Assembly: GCF_006715045.1 (NCBI RefSeq)
Contig: NZ_VFML01000001.1
Coordinates: 4,742,501-4,806,500 of the forward strand
DNA from: Amycolatopsis cihanbeyliensis
Lineage (GTDB): Bacteria; Actinomycetota; Actinomycetes; Mycobacteriales; Pseudonocardiaceae
Direction of reading: 5' to 3'
Length of the DNA: 64,000 bases
Shown here: positions 7,902 to 16,268 of the stretch, in pieces
Layout: each line of letters begins with the position of its first letter
Numbering within the stretch: the first letter of the stretch is position 1
Program-made: the position numbers and the translations under genes
The notes under the pieces: model-generated
Seen by the model: the letters and a program-made list of their open reading frames with translations, nothing else
What the model was told of the DNA's origin: nothing
The model's database searches: none

Positions 7902-8841
7902 TCTCGCCGGGGGTGTGGCCGTACTGGTCGCGAAAGACGCGGGTGAAGTGCGCCTGGCTGGCGAATCCCCAGTGGTAGGCGATATCGGCAACGGTGCTGT
8001 CCCGCGAGCCGGGGTCGGCCAGTTGCTCGGCGGCCTTGGCGAGTCGCCGTAGCAGGATGTATCGCGCCGGGGTGACCTCCTCGGGCGCGAAGACCCGACT
8101 CAGATGCCGGGCCGAGATGCCGAGTTGCGCCGCCACCTGGCCGGCGCACAGCGCGGGATCGGTCAGCCTGCGCTCGATGAAGTCCTTGGCCAGCACGAGC
8201 AGCGCCGATCGCCCACCGCTCGGCGTCCCGCCGAGCCTGCCCGCGATCAGCGAGCCGACCAGCTCCAGCGTGCCGCGGTCGGCCTCCGCGGTGATCGGCC
8301 TGCCCGCGGCGAGTTGCCCGAGCGCCGAGCGCAGCGCGGTGAGCGCGGGGCGTTCGGCCGCGGAGCTCGCGGTGAACCGCATCGGCGCGGTCAGCCCGCC
8401 GGGCAGGCAGTACTCGGCGAAGATCTCCCGCGGGATGTCCACCAGCACCTGGTGCATCGGCGCGGAGAAACCGAAAAGGTACGACCGGCGGGTGTCGTAC
8501 AGCGCGAGGTCGCCCGCCTTCATCGCGAAGCTGCCGCCACGGTGCAGGAACACCGCTTCCCCGGAGAGCAGCAGGCTGGCGAACACCGAGTCCTTCGGCA
8601 GTGCCCGGCACATCCCGGGGGTGCGCTCGATGACGTGCTCGTTGCCCGCGATATCGGCCAGCCGCAGCGCGCCCATCCGCAGGTTGGCCTGCGACGCGAG
8701 CAGGCCCTGCTCGGAGTACGGCGAGACGGTCAGCCCCACCAGGGCCTGCCGGTTGTACTCCTGCCAGAAGTCGATCCGCTCCGCGGGCGGGACCGAACGC
8801 GTCGACACCTTGGAGATCGTCGAGACCGCGGGTACGGGCAT
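7888..8841 (-). CDS. AraC-family transcriptional regulator
   Basis: A 317-residue protein with an N-terminal AraC_binding_2-like sensor (about 30-190; VFLHRGGSFAMKAGDLALYD is the cupin-like part). A C-terminal double helix-turn-helix follows at about 215-315 (LCAGQVAAQLGISARHLSRVF; then VADIAYHWGFASQAHFTRVFRDQYG, the AraC signature). It lies 95 bp downstream of the SDR in the leftward operon and so probably activates that operon. The effector is unknown. Confidence 0.9.
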   Translation of the reverse strand: MPVPAVSTISKVSTRSVPPAERIDFWQEYNRQALVGLTVSPYSEQGLLASQANLRMGALRLADIAGNEHVIERTPGMCRALPKDSVFASLLLSGEAVFLHRGGSFAMKAGDLALYDTRRSYLFGFSAPMHQVLVDIPREIFAEYCLPGGLTAPMRFTASSAAERPALTALRSALGQLAAGRPITAEADRGTLELVGSLIAGRLGGTPSGGRSALLVLAKDFIERRLTDPALCAGQVAAQLGISARHLSRVFAPEEVTPARYILLRRLAKAAEQLADPGSRDSTVADIAYHWGFASQAHFTRVFRDQYGHTPGETRPL

Positions 8842-8936
8842 CTCGGCCTCCTTGCCGCTCGTGCCCCCTTGCTCTCACCACGGAGCGTAACCCGAGTCGG
8901 TGGCGCACGTCACGCCCCGCGGCCTCGGACCCGCTG

Positions 8937-9671
8937 TCAGCAGGCCAGATACCCGCCGTCCACCGGCACCACGGCCCCGGTGACATACCCGGCGGCCGGC
9001 GAGCACAGGAAGGCGATCACCGCGGCGACCTCGGCCGGGGTGCCGAGCCGGCCGAGCGGGGTGCGGGCGAGCACGGCCTCGGTGGCCGCCGGGTCGTCCA
9101 GCACCCCGCGGGCCAGCGGGGTCACCACGAATCCGGGGGCCACCGCGTTCACCCGCACCCCCAGCGGGGCGTACTCCGCGGCGAGCGACCTGGTCAGCTG
9201 GGACACCCCGCCCTTGCTGGCGCTGTAGGCGGGCCGGTCGCGGCTGCCGAAGAAGGCGAACATCGAGGACAGGTTGACGATGCTGCCCCGGTTCTCGGCC
9301 AGCCGCTCGCGGGCCGCCTCACTGGCCACCAGCACCGCGCCGAGGTTCACCGCGAGCACCCGCTCCCAGGACTCGGCCCGGTACTCCCGCCGGTCCCGGC
9401 TCAGTCCCGCGCAGTTGACCAGGTGGTCGATCCGGCCCGCCGCGCCGATCCACCCGGCCAGCCCGGCGGAGTCGGTGACGTCGGCCTCCACCCACTCGAC
9501 CCGCTCGTGCGTGGGCAGGTCACCCGGGTCGGCGGGCGGCAGCCCGAGCACCCGCACACTCGCCCCGAGCTCGGCGAACAGCGTCGCCGTCGCCGAGCCG
9601 ATTCCCGACGTCCCGCCGGTGACCAGGATCGTGTTGCCGGCGAAAAGGCCGGGTGCCAGCGCGCCGGTCAT
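8937..9671 (-). CDS. Short-chain dehydrogenase/reductase (SDR)
   Basis: A 244-residue classical SDR. The cofactor motif TGGTSGIG is near 18-25, NCAG near 87, the catalytic serine in NLSSMFAFFG, and YSASKGG holds the Tyr and Lys. RVNAVAPGFVVTP is the usual post-catalytic strand. It oxidises or reduces an alcohol/ketone, probably a polyol or sugar lactone given the operon. Its ATG at 9671 overlaps the stop of the linker mini-ORF as ATGA, with GAAGGAG inside the mini-ORF as its SD. Confidence 0.92.
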   Translation of the reverse strand: MTGALAPGLFAGNTILVTGGTSGIGSATATLFAELGASVRVLGLPPADPGDLPTHERVEWVEADVTDSAGLAGWIGAAGRIDHLVNCAGLSRDRREYRAESWERVLAVNLGAVLVASEAARERLAENRGSIVNLSSMFAFFGSRDRPAYSASKGGVSQLTRSLAAEYAPLGVRVNAVAPGFVVTPLARGVLDDPAATEAVLARTPLGRLGTPAEVAAVIAFLCSPAAGYVTGAVVPVDGGYLAC

Positions 9672-9937
9672 GCTCGCTCCTTCGCGGCTTCGCGCGCGTC
9701 CGCGATCGTGTCGACGGGGCGCCCGGCACGACCCAGCGCATGGCCATCAGGGCACGCGCCCCGCCGCCCCGGTAGCGGGGCCTCCGGCCGAGGGCGCGCT
9801 CTGTGGTCACCTTGACTGTCGCGGGTTGACCCAAGGGGTGTCATGCTCTCCTCTGCGGCTCTGCGCGCATCCGCCTTCGACCAGGGGCGCGTTCTGTGGT
9901 CGCCGTGGGCGCCGCGGTCTGACACAGGGCGACTCAT
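9668..9937 (-). CDS. 89-codon linker mini-ORF, tandem repeat units B1 and B2, ATGA-coupled at both ends
   Basis: ATG at 9937 overlaps the alcohol dehydrogenase stop as ATGA, and TGA at 9670-9668 overlaps the SDR start. Residues 1-31 (MSRPVSDRGAHGD, ending AAEES) form unit B1. At residue 32 a second unit starts, MTPLGSTRDSQGD, ending AAKERA, with about 27 extra residues inside. B1 is one base longer than unit A at 2290, so it reads in frame into B2. Both ends carry SD-like GAGGAGAG or GAAGGAG. It may be a translated spacer or a mobile repeat; no known family is recognised. Confidence 0.5.
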   Translation of the reverse strand: MSRPVSDRGAHGDHRTRPWSKADARRAAEESMTPLGSTRDSQGDHRARPRPEAPLPGRRGACPDGHALGRAGRPVDTIADAREAAKERA

Positions 9938-10992
9938 ACCCGCGCCCCCGGCCGAACCAGCACCTTGATCTGGTCGGTGCCCTCGGTGAGCGCGTGAAAC
10001 CCGGAGGCGACCACGTCCTCCAGCGGGACGATCGAGGTGATCAGCGGGCTCAGGTCCAGCGAACCCTCGCCGACCAGCCGGATCAGCTCGGGGTGGCAGT
10101 TCCGGTAGCCGACGCTGGTGATGATCGACTGCTCGTCGTTGACCAGTGCGAACGCGTCGATGCGCAGCTCACCGCCCAGCCCGACCAGGATCATCCGGCC
10201 GCCGGGTCGGGTCGATGCCAGGCAGGTCCGTACCGTCGCCTGCGCGCCGACCACCTCGAACGCGAGGTCCACCCCGGTCCCGTCGGTGAGCGCGCGCACC
10301 ACCCCCGGCAGGTCCGGTTGGCGCGCGTCCAGGATGTCCGTGGCGCCGAGCCGGATGGCCAGGTCGAGTCGCTTCGGGTTCAGGTCCGCCGCGATGATCC
10401 GGCGTGCCCCGCGCTGGGCGGCCAGTTGCACGGTGAGCAGGCCGATCGGACCGAGTCCGAGCACCAGCATGGTGTCGGTCGGGCGCAGCTCGGCCCGGCG
10501 CAGCGAGTGCAGTGCCACCGCGGCCGGCTCCAGCAGCGCGGCCTGCTCCAGGGGGAAGGTATCCGGCAGCGGGTGCACCATGTAGGCGGGCACGGTGGCG
10601 TACTCGGCGAGGCCGCCGTGCCCCATCAGCCCGGCGAAGCCGAAGTGCCGGCAGATGTTGTACTCCCCGGCCACGCAGCGGGCGCAGGTCCCGCACCGGT
10701 AGTTCGGCTCGACGGCGACCTTGGTGCCCGGCGCGAGCCCGGAAACCTCGGGCCCGGTCGCGGTCACCGTGCCGCAGAACTCGTGTCCCATGATCAGCGG
10801 GGCGCGCACCCCGGAGGCCGGATGCGGTTCGGCGGCCGGGATGGCGTGCGGGCCGGAGGTGTACTCGTGCAGGTCGCTGCCGCAGATCCCGCAGTAGGCC
10901 ACCTCGATCCGCACCTCGCCTGCCCGGGGCTCCGGAATGTCCACAGTGGTCACACGGACATCCTTGACGCCGTGCCACACCGCGGCCCTCAT
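9934..10992 (-). CDS. Zinc-dependent medium-chain alcohol dehydrogenase (butanediol/sorbitol dehydrogenase type)
   Basis: A 352-residue MDR enzyme. The catalytic zinc site is CGICGSDLHEY near 35 and GHEFCG near 68. The structural zinc cysteines are in CGTCARCVAGEYNIC near 98-112. The NAD motif is VLGLGPIGLL near 178. It resembles 2,3-butanediol and L-threonine/polyol dehydrogenases and would oxidise a secondary alcohol. Its ATG overlaps the MFS stop as ATGA, and its stop overlaps the mini-ORF, so three cistrons are chained. A polyol substrate imported by the MFS protein is the simplest inference. Confidence 0.92.
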   Translation of the reverse strand: MRAAVWHGVKDVRVTTVDIPEPRAGEVRIEVAYCGICGSDLHEYTSGPHAIPAAEPHPASGVRAPLIMGHEFCGTVTATGPEVSGLAPGTKVAVEPNYRCGTCARCVAGEYNICRHFGFAGLMGHGGLAEYATVPAYMVHPLPDTFPLEQAALLEPAAVALHSLRRAELRPTDTMLVLGLGPIGLLTVQLAAQRGARRIIAADLNPKRLDLAIRLGATDILDARQPDLPGVVRALTDGTGVDLAFEVVGAQATVRTCLASTRPGGRMILVGLGGELRIDAFALVNDEQSIITSVGYRNCHPELIRLVGEGSLDLSPLITSIVPLEDVVASGFHALTEGTDQIKVLVRPGARV

Positions 10993-12266
10993 CGGACCGG
11001 CTCCGGGGTCGCCGCGGCGGCACCGGACCGCCTGCGCAGCACCATCGGCGCGGTCTCCCGCAACCCGAAGGACAGCAGCACCACGAGCACCGCGCCCCCG
11101 GCCGCGATGAACATCGCCGACTGCAGGCCCCAGATGTCCGAGGCCCACCCGGCGACCAGCGGGCCGAGGAAACCGCCCGACAGCTCGCCGACCCCCATCA
11201 CCAGCCCGAGCGCGGTGGCCAGGGCGGCGGGGTGCACGGTCTCCGCCGGGATGGTGGCCATGAACAGGGTGAAGCAGCCGAGTCCGGTGTAGGTCAGCAC
11301 CACGATCACGCCCAGCAGCAACGGGTCCGTCACGTACACCACGGCCAGCGGGCAGAGCGCGGCGATCGCGGTGAAGGCGATCATCGTGGTCTTGCGCCCG
11401 ATCCGGTCGGAGATCGCGGGGGTGAGGAACCCCCACACCACCCAGGCCACCCCGAAGCAGGTCATCACCGCGCTCATGGTTCCCGGCGAGAAGCCCTTGA
11501 CATCGGTCAGGTACTTCGGGGTGAAGGTGATGATGACGATGAACCAGGTGAGGTAGCAGCAGCCGGCCAGCACGCAGAGCAGCACGTTGCGGTGCCGCAA
11601 CACCTCCCACAGCGAGGGCTTCTCGGCGGCCGGCGTGCGGTCGGTGGTCGCCGTGACCCGGCCCAGTGGCGGTGTCTCCCGCACCGAGCGCCATATCCAC
11701 AGCGCGATCAGCAGCCCGGGAATGATGGTGAGGTAGAAGGCGGTCCGCCAGCCGTGTTGCTCGGCGATCCACACCGCGACCAGCGGGCAGAGGATCCCGC
11801 CGAGCAGGCCGGCCGAGGACCCCTGCACCAGCCCCATGTTCATCCCGCGCCGGTGCTCGGCCGAGGCTTCCACCATCAGCGACTGGGCGATCGGCAGCAC
11901 CGCTCCCTCGGCGACCCCCATCAGAGCGCGAGCGATCAGCAGCCCGACGAACCCGGTCATCAGCCCGGACGCGGCGGAGAACACGGAGAACATCACGACC
12001 GCCGCGATCAGGATCGGCTTGCGGGTGCCCAGCCGGTCGGAGAGCCTGCCGAAGACCAGGCCGGACAGTGCCCAGGTGAGCGCGAGTACCCCGGAGAGCG
12101 TGCCGAGTTGGGTGTTGGAGAGCCCGAAGTCGCCGTCGATATAGGGCGCCAGAAAGGACAGTGCCTGCCGGTCGAAGAACACGAAACCGAAAGACAGGAA
12201 CAGGATCAGCAGCAGTATGTACTCGTACCGCCGCGCGGGGGTCGCGGGTGACCGGTTGCCGAACAT
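10989..12266 (-). CDS. Major facilitator superfamily transporter (anion:cation symporter type)
   Basis: A 425-residue membrane protein with about 12 hydrophobic segments. The loop 2-3 motif is GRLSDRLGTRKP near 75, repeated as DRIGRKTT in the second half. The family exchanges or imports organic acids and sugars with protons. It lies 15 bp downstream of the cupin and upstream of the dehydrogenase, so it is probably the uptake system of this operon. Confidence 0.88.
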   Translation of the reverse strand: MFGNRSPATPARRYEYILLLILFLSFGFVFFDRQALSFLAPYIDGDFGLSNTQLGTLSGVLALTWALSGLVFGRLSDRLGTRKPILIAAVVMFSVFSAASGLMTGFVGLLIARALMGVAEGAVLPIAQSLMVEASAEHRRGMNMGLVQGSSAGLLGGILCPLVAVWIAEQHGWRTAFYLTIIPGLLIALWIWRSVRETPPLGRVTATTDRTPAAEKPSLWEVLRHRNVLLCVLAGCCYLTWFIVIITFTPKYLTDVKGFSPGTMSAVMTCFGVAWVVWGFLTPAISDRIGRKTTMIAFTAIAALCPLAVVYVTDPLLLGVIVVLTYTGLGCFTLFMATIPAETVHPAALATALGLVMGVGELSGGFLGPLVAGWASDIWGLQSAMFIAAGGAVLVVLLSFGLRETAPMVLRRRSGAAAATPEPVR

Positions 12267-12281
12267 GGTGATCGCCTTACC

Positions 12282-12815
12282 TCAGCGGAAGAGCGAGTTG
12301 ACGTAGTCGGCGCCGATGCCGACCTTCTCGTAGTGCTTGCGGCACAGGTCTATGTAGTCGTGCACATCGAAGAACCCCGCCGTTTCGCCGTTCTCGTCCA
12401 GCCAGATCAGCGGACCCTTGACGATGAACATGGTCTTCATCGGCTCGTCGCTCTCGTAGGCGACCAGCGTGTGCCCCTCACCGGGGGCCTCGTACACGAA
12501 GTCGCCCGCCGAGGCCGTCCACGGGCGTTCCAGGTATCCCCACTTGCCGGAGATGGTGTAGGCGAACACCTCGTGCGGGTGATAATGCCGGTTGACCAGG
12601 CCGGCCTCCTTGGCGCGCAGGATGTCCGACCAGGAGTTGTCCTTCACGTTGATCCACAGTGGACGTGATCCGACGGTGTCGGTGAACGGCGCGTAGTAGC
12701 GGTCGTCGTCGGTGGCAACCTGGGAGAGGTAGACCTCCGGCTGCGCATCCGGTTTGAAGGAGTTCCGGATCGGCTTGAGATCCTTCCAGAACTCGGTGGT
12801 GGCCCGCTCGGGCAT
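12282..12815 (-). CDS. Cupin, 2,4'-dihydroxyacetophenone dioxygenase-like family
   Basis: A 177-residue single cupin. The metal motif NRHYHPHEVFAYTISGKWGY holds two His and one Glu near 90-105, and the last His is in APGEGHTLVAYES. Family members include an iron dioxygenase of aromatic ketones, but many cupins of this type bind or isomerise other ligands. ATG at 12815 follows AGGAGGAACC. It heads the leftward operon with the MFS transporter, alcohol dehydrogenase, SDR and AraC. Confidence 0.8.
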   Translation of the reverse strand: MPERATTEFWKDLKPIRNSFKPDAQPEVYLSQVATDDDRYYAPFTDTVGSRPLWINVKDNSWSDILRAKEAGLVNRHYHPHEVFAYTISGKWGYLERPWTASAGDFVYEAPGEGHTLVAYESDEPMKTMFIVKGPLIWLDENGETAGFFDVHDYIDLCRKHYEKVGIGADYVNSLFR

Positions 12816-12905
12816 GGTTCCTCCTGTCCGCGACGACTGGTAGCGGGCAGTCAACCCCCGCCGGTGCGGTGCGGTCTTTCCCAGCAGGGACCTCGCCGTT
12901 GCCTG

Positions 12906-12963
12906 ATCCGGACATACCGGCAGAAGCTGCGATCTTGGACGACGAGGTGCAGGATGTCCGGAT
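12906..12963. promoter_or_regulatory. 10-bp inverted repeat in a divergent promoter
   Basis: ATCCGGACAT at 12906-12915 and its exact reverse complement at 12954-12963 are 38 bp apart. They lie in the 146-bp space between the cupin operon and the rightward gene, and the right arm touches that gene's ATG (12962). They could be paired operator half-sites or a leader hairpin masking the start. The AraC regulator is one candidate partner. Confidence 0.45.
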
Positions 12964-13711
12964 GAGCACTGCGGTAGAGCCGGTGTCACCGCCCCCGGAC
13001 TTCCCCGTGTACGGGCTGGACCAGGCCTGGCAGGGTCCGAGGTGGCTGGACTTCTTCGAGGCCAGGCAGGGTGCGCCCGCCTGGGCGCTGTGGCTGGGGC
13101 ACCGTGCCGAGGACGGTTCCGGCGGGGTGCGGGTCGGCACGCTCGCCCGCCGGCGCTACGACGAGGCGTTCACTCCCCGGGGTGGCGACCGCCTCGCCCC
13201 GGTCGCGTTCAGCGCCGCCTTCGGCCTGATCAACCTGACCCTGCCGGACGCGGCGGTGCAGCGCCCGGCAGGGCTGATCCCGGCGCTGGTCGAGCACGCG
13301 GAGCAGCAGGCCAAACGGCATACCGACTGGCGCCGGGTGACCTGGGATGTCGAGGGTGTCCCCGCACGGGCCGCGATATGGCGGTTCGCCGGCGCCTGGG
13401 CGGGCTTCACCGACATCCTCGGCGAGGCGTACCTGGTGGCGATCGGGATCGAGGTGCAGCCGGAGGGCCTGCGGTTGACCAGGTTCCCCGGATCCAAGGA
13501 ACACGGGATCGACCTGGACGCCCCCCTGGACCTGGCGGAGCTGGGCAGGCAGCGGCACGAGCGCCCGGACACCTGGCTGCCCCCGCCCCGCCGCGACTCC
13601 TTCCACCCCGACCAACTCGCCGTCCTCGACCACCCACCCCACCCGCAAAAAAGCCCTGAACGTGGCTTCCGGGACGTCAGACGTCTCAATAGTGCCGTTC
13701 GCGACGTCTGA
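12962..13711 (+). CDS. Conserved hypothetical protein with repeat-derived C-terminus
   Basis: A 249-residue cytosolic protein without signal peptide or membrane segment and rich in Trp, Arg and Pro (YGLDQAWQGPRWLDFFEA near the start; RRVTWDVEGVP in the middle). I do not recognise the family. The frame runs into the 83-bp nested inverted repeat at 13653-13735, so roughly the last 20 residues are encoded by repeat DNA and the stop lies inside it. The original C-terminus was probably around 13650. Confidence 0.7.
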   Translation: MSTAVEPVSPPPDFPVYGLDQAWQGPRWLDFFEARQGAPAWALWLGHRAEDGSGGVRVGTLARRRYDEAFTPRGGDRLAPVAFSAAFGLINLTLPDAAVQRPAGLIPALVEHAEQQAKRHTDWRRVTWDVEGVPARAAIWRFAGAWAGFTDILGEAYLVAIGIEVQPEGLRLTRFPGSKEHGIDLDAPLDLAELGRQRHERPDTWLPPPRRDSFHPDQLAVLDHPPHPQKSPERGFRDVRRLNSAVRDV

Positions 13712-13735
13712 CGTCTTGATCGCCACGTTCAGGGC
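13653..13735. repeat. 83-bp nested inverted repeat, copy 1
   Basis: Outer arms GCCCTGAACGTGGC (13653-13666) and its complement (13722-13735) enclose perfect inner 13-bp arms at 13673-13685 and 13703-13715, with a 17-bp loop containing ATAGTGCCGTTCGCG. A second element of exactly the same length lies at 39380-39462, with identical outer arms and loop core. Both lie at gene 3' ends between convergent genes. It could be a terminator-like element spread by copying, or a non-autonomous mobile repeat. Confidence 0.85.
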
Positions 13736-13762
13736 ATTTGCCCGGGCGGTGGGGGATGTCGG

Positions 13763-15199
13763 TCAAAACTGGTAGTACAAGAAAGGGCTGAAGGTGCCGG
13801 TGGCGACCAGGATGGCGGCGTAGGCAAGGCCCACGGTCATCACGGTGACCCGCAGGGCGGTGGCCGGGAGGCTGCGCGAAGACTCCAGCAGGGGGCCGGT
13901 CACCGGGTGCGCGGGTAGCGCGAACATGGACAGCGCCGCCAGCAGGATCACCAGCCGCTGGTTGGTCAGCGAGGCGTCGACCAGGTCGGTGAGGCCCTCG
14001 AAGTCCGGCAGGAACATGTGCCCGAGCATGGTCAACGCCGAGCCGAGGTCGGCGGACTTGAAGAACACCCAGCCGAAGATCACCAGCACCAGGGTCAGCA
14101 GGCGGCGGGCGATGCGCGGGCCGGTGGCGCTCGGCGTGCGGTCCCAGCCGAAGGCGCGCTCGATGATCAGCAACGCGCCGTGGTACGCACCCCAGACCAG
14201 GAAGGTCCACGCCGCGCCGTGCCAGAAGCCGGTCAGCACGAACACGATGCACAGGTTGCGATAGGTCTTGCGGGCGCCGCCCCGGTTACCGCCGAGCGGG
14301 ATGTAGACGTAGTCGCGGAACCATCGGGACAGCGACATGTGCCAGCGGCGCCAGAACTCGGTGATCGTCACCGAGGCGTACGGCCGCGCGAAGTTCTCCG
14401 GCAGCCGGAAGCCGAGCATCCGACCGAGCCCGACCGCCATATCCGAGTACCCGGAGAAGTCGAAGAACAGCTGCAGCGTGTAGGCCACCGCGCCGAGCCA
14501 GGCGATGCCGAAGGTCATCTCGTCGGACGGGGTGGAGAAGCACGCGTCCACCATCGGCGCGAGCGAGTCGGCGATGATGGCCTTCTTGCACAGGCCGAGG
14601 GCGAACCGGGGGAACCCGGCCGCGATGTCGTCCAGCCGGTGCGAGCGTAGCTGCGGCAGTTGGTCGGCGATCTCCCGGTACCGCACGATCGGCCCCGCGG
14701 CCAGCTGCGGGAACATCGCGATGTAGGTGCCGAACGCCACCGGGTTGCGCAGCGCGCGCCGCTCGCCACGGTAGATGTCCACCACGTAGGAGATGTGGTG
14801 GAAGGTGAAGAACGAGATCCCGATCGGCAGCGCCAGCTCCACCACCGGGAAGTCCCCGCCGAGCAACTGCGTGAAGGCCGCGATCTGCTCCGTGGCGAAC
14901 CCGGCGTACTTCCAGATCACCAGGATCGAAAGGTCGAAGGCGATCACGCCGACCAGCGTCCAGCGTCGCCGCCGCACGGGCCGCATGCCCCACTCGTCCG
15001 GTTCCAGTACCGGCCCGGCCAGGAAGTTGACCACCATGCAGGTGAGCAGCAGCAGGGTGAACGCCCCGGCGCCGGTGGCATAGAACAGCAGGCTGCCGAT
15101 GGCGACGATGCCGTTGCGCCAGGTTCGCGGGCACAGCAGCACGGCGAGCAACACCGCCGGCATGAAGTACCACAGGAACAGCGGCGAGACGAACGACAT
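13763..15199 (-). CDS. MBOAT-family membrane O-acyltransferase (AlgI-like)
   Basis: 478 residues with about 10-12 membrane segments. The family core ITEFWRRWHMSLSRWFRDYVYIP is near 280 and the catalytic histidine in GFWHGAAW near 325; PIGISFFTFHHISY is also typical. Members transfer acyl groups from the cytosol to polysaccharides or other extracellular acceptors. No AlgJ/DltB-type partner is adjacent, so the acceptor is unknown. It converges on the hypothetical gene across the 83-bp repeat. Confidence 0.9.
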   Translation of the reverse strand: MSFVSPLFLWYFMPAVLLAVLLCPRTWRNGIVAIGSLLFYATGAGAFTLLLLTCMVVNFLAGPVLEPDEWGMRPVRRRRWTLVGVIAFDLSILVIWKYAGFATEQIAAFTQLLGGDFPVVELALPIGISFFTFHHISYVVDIYRGERRALRNPVAFGTYIAMFPQLAAGPIVRYREIADQLPQLRSHRLDDIAAGFPRFALGLCKKAIIADSLAPMVDACFSTPSDEMTFGIAWLGAVAYTLQLFFDFSGYSDMAVGLGRMLGFRLPENFARPYASVTITEFWRRWHMSLSRWFRDYVYIPLGGNRGGARKTYRNLCIVFVLTGFWHGAAWTFLVWGAYHGALLIIERAFGWDRTPSATGPRIARRLLTLVLVIFGWVFFKSADLGSALTMLGHMFLPDFEGLTDLVDASLTNQRLVILLAALSMFALPAHPVTGPLLESSRSLPATALRVTVMTVGLAYAAILVATGTFSPFLYYQF

Positions 15200-15307
15200 C
15201 CTGAGTGGGCCCCCTGGTCACGGTTCGGCAACGTGACCTTAGCCGAGCGCCTGGCCCGCCCGAGTGAGAACCGGCCGAATGTGCTGTTCGTTGCACCCCA
15301 CGAGGGG

Positions 15308-16264
15308 CTACGTGCGGCCGCGCACCCTGCGCCTGCGGGCCACCTCGGCAAGTAGCACGCCCGCCGCGACCGAGGCGTTCAGCGACTCGACCCCGGCCGC
15401 CATCGGGATGGACACGGTCGCGTCACAGGTCTCCCGCACCAGCCGGGACAGCCCCCTTCCCTCGGAACCGACCACGACGACCAGCGGGTCGGTGGCGAGT
15501 TCGAGGCCGTCGATCTCGACCGAACCGTCCGCGTCCAGCCCGACCAGCATCAGTCCCTCGTCGGCCCAGGCACGCAGCTGCCGGGTCAGGTTCGTCGCCA
15601 CCGCGACCGGCAGCTTGGCCGCGGTGCCCGCGCTGGTTCGCCAGGCCACCGCCGTCATCCCGGCGCTGCGCCGGGCCGGCAGCAGCACCCCGTGTGCGCC
15701 GAACGCGGCCGCCGAGCGGATCACCGCCCCGAGGTTGCGCGGGTCGGTCACCCCGTCCAGCGCCACCAGCAGCGGCGGGTCACCGGAGTCCTGGGCGCCC
15801 GCCAGCAGGTCGTCCGGGTGGGAGTAGTCGAACGGCGGCACCTGCAACCCGAGCCCCTGATGGGTTGCCCGGTTGGTCCTGCGGTCCAGCTCCTCGCGTG
15901 GCACTTCCAGGATCGAGATGCCCCGGTCCGCGGCGAGCTGCACCGCCTCCTTGATCCGGTCGTCGGTGTCCACGTGCAGCGCGACGTAGAGCGCGGTGGC
16001 GGGCACCTCGGCCCGCAGCGCCTCGACCACCGGGTTGCGCCCGGCGATCAGCTCCGGGCCCTCGGTCTTGTTGGCCCGCGACTTCTCCGCCTTGGCCTTG
16101 GCCATCGCGCGCCGCTGCGCCGGATGCCCGGTGCGGTTCTCCGCCTTCGGCGTCGGGCCCTTGCCTTCGAGCCCCTTGCGCCGCTTGCCGCCGGAGCCGA
16201 CGACCGCGCCCTTCTTCGTGCCAGGCTTGCGGATCGCACCCCGGCGGCGGGAATTGCCAGCCAT
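15308..16264 (-). CDS. rlmB: 23S rRNA 2'-O-methyltransferase RlmB (TrmH/SpoU family)
   Basis: 318 residues. A long Lys/Arg-rich N-terminal extension (about 1-68) typical of actinobacterial members precedes an L30-like substrate domain ([13 protein letters not shown] onward) and the SpoU methyltransferase domain. The SPOUT motifs are [33 protein letters not shown] and [18 protein letters not shown]. It methylates a G ribose in 23S rRNA. It lies 4 bp downstream of cysS, the conserved actinobacterial order. Confidence 0.93.
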   Translation of the reverse strand: MAGNSRRRGAIRKPGTKKGAVVGSGGKRRKGLEGKGPTPKAENRTGHPAQRRAMAKAKAEKSRANKTEGPELIAGRNPVVEALRAEVPATALYVALHVDTDDRIKEAVQLAADRGISILEVPREELDRRTNRATHQGLGLQVPPFDYSHPDDLLAGAQDSGDPPLLVALDGVTDPRNLGAVIRSAAAFGAHGVLLPARRSAGMTAVAWRTSAGTAAKLPVAVATNLTRQLRAWADEGLMLVGLDADGSVEIDGLELATDPLVVVVGSEGRGLSRLVRETCDATVSIPMAAGVESLNASVAAGVLLAEVARRRRVRGRT

Positions 16265-16268
16265 ATTC

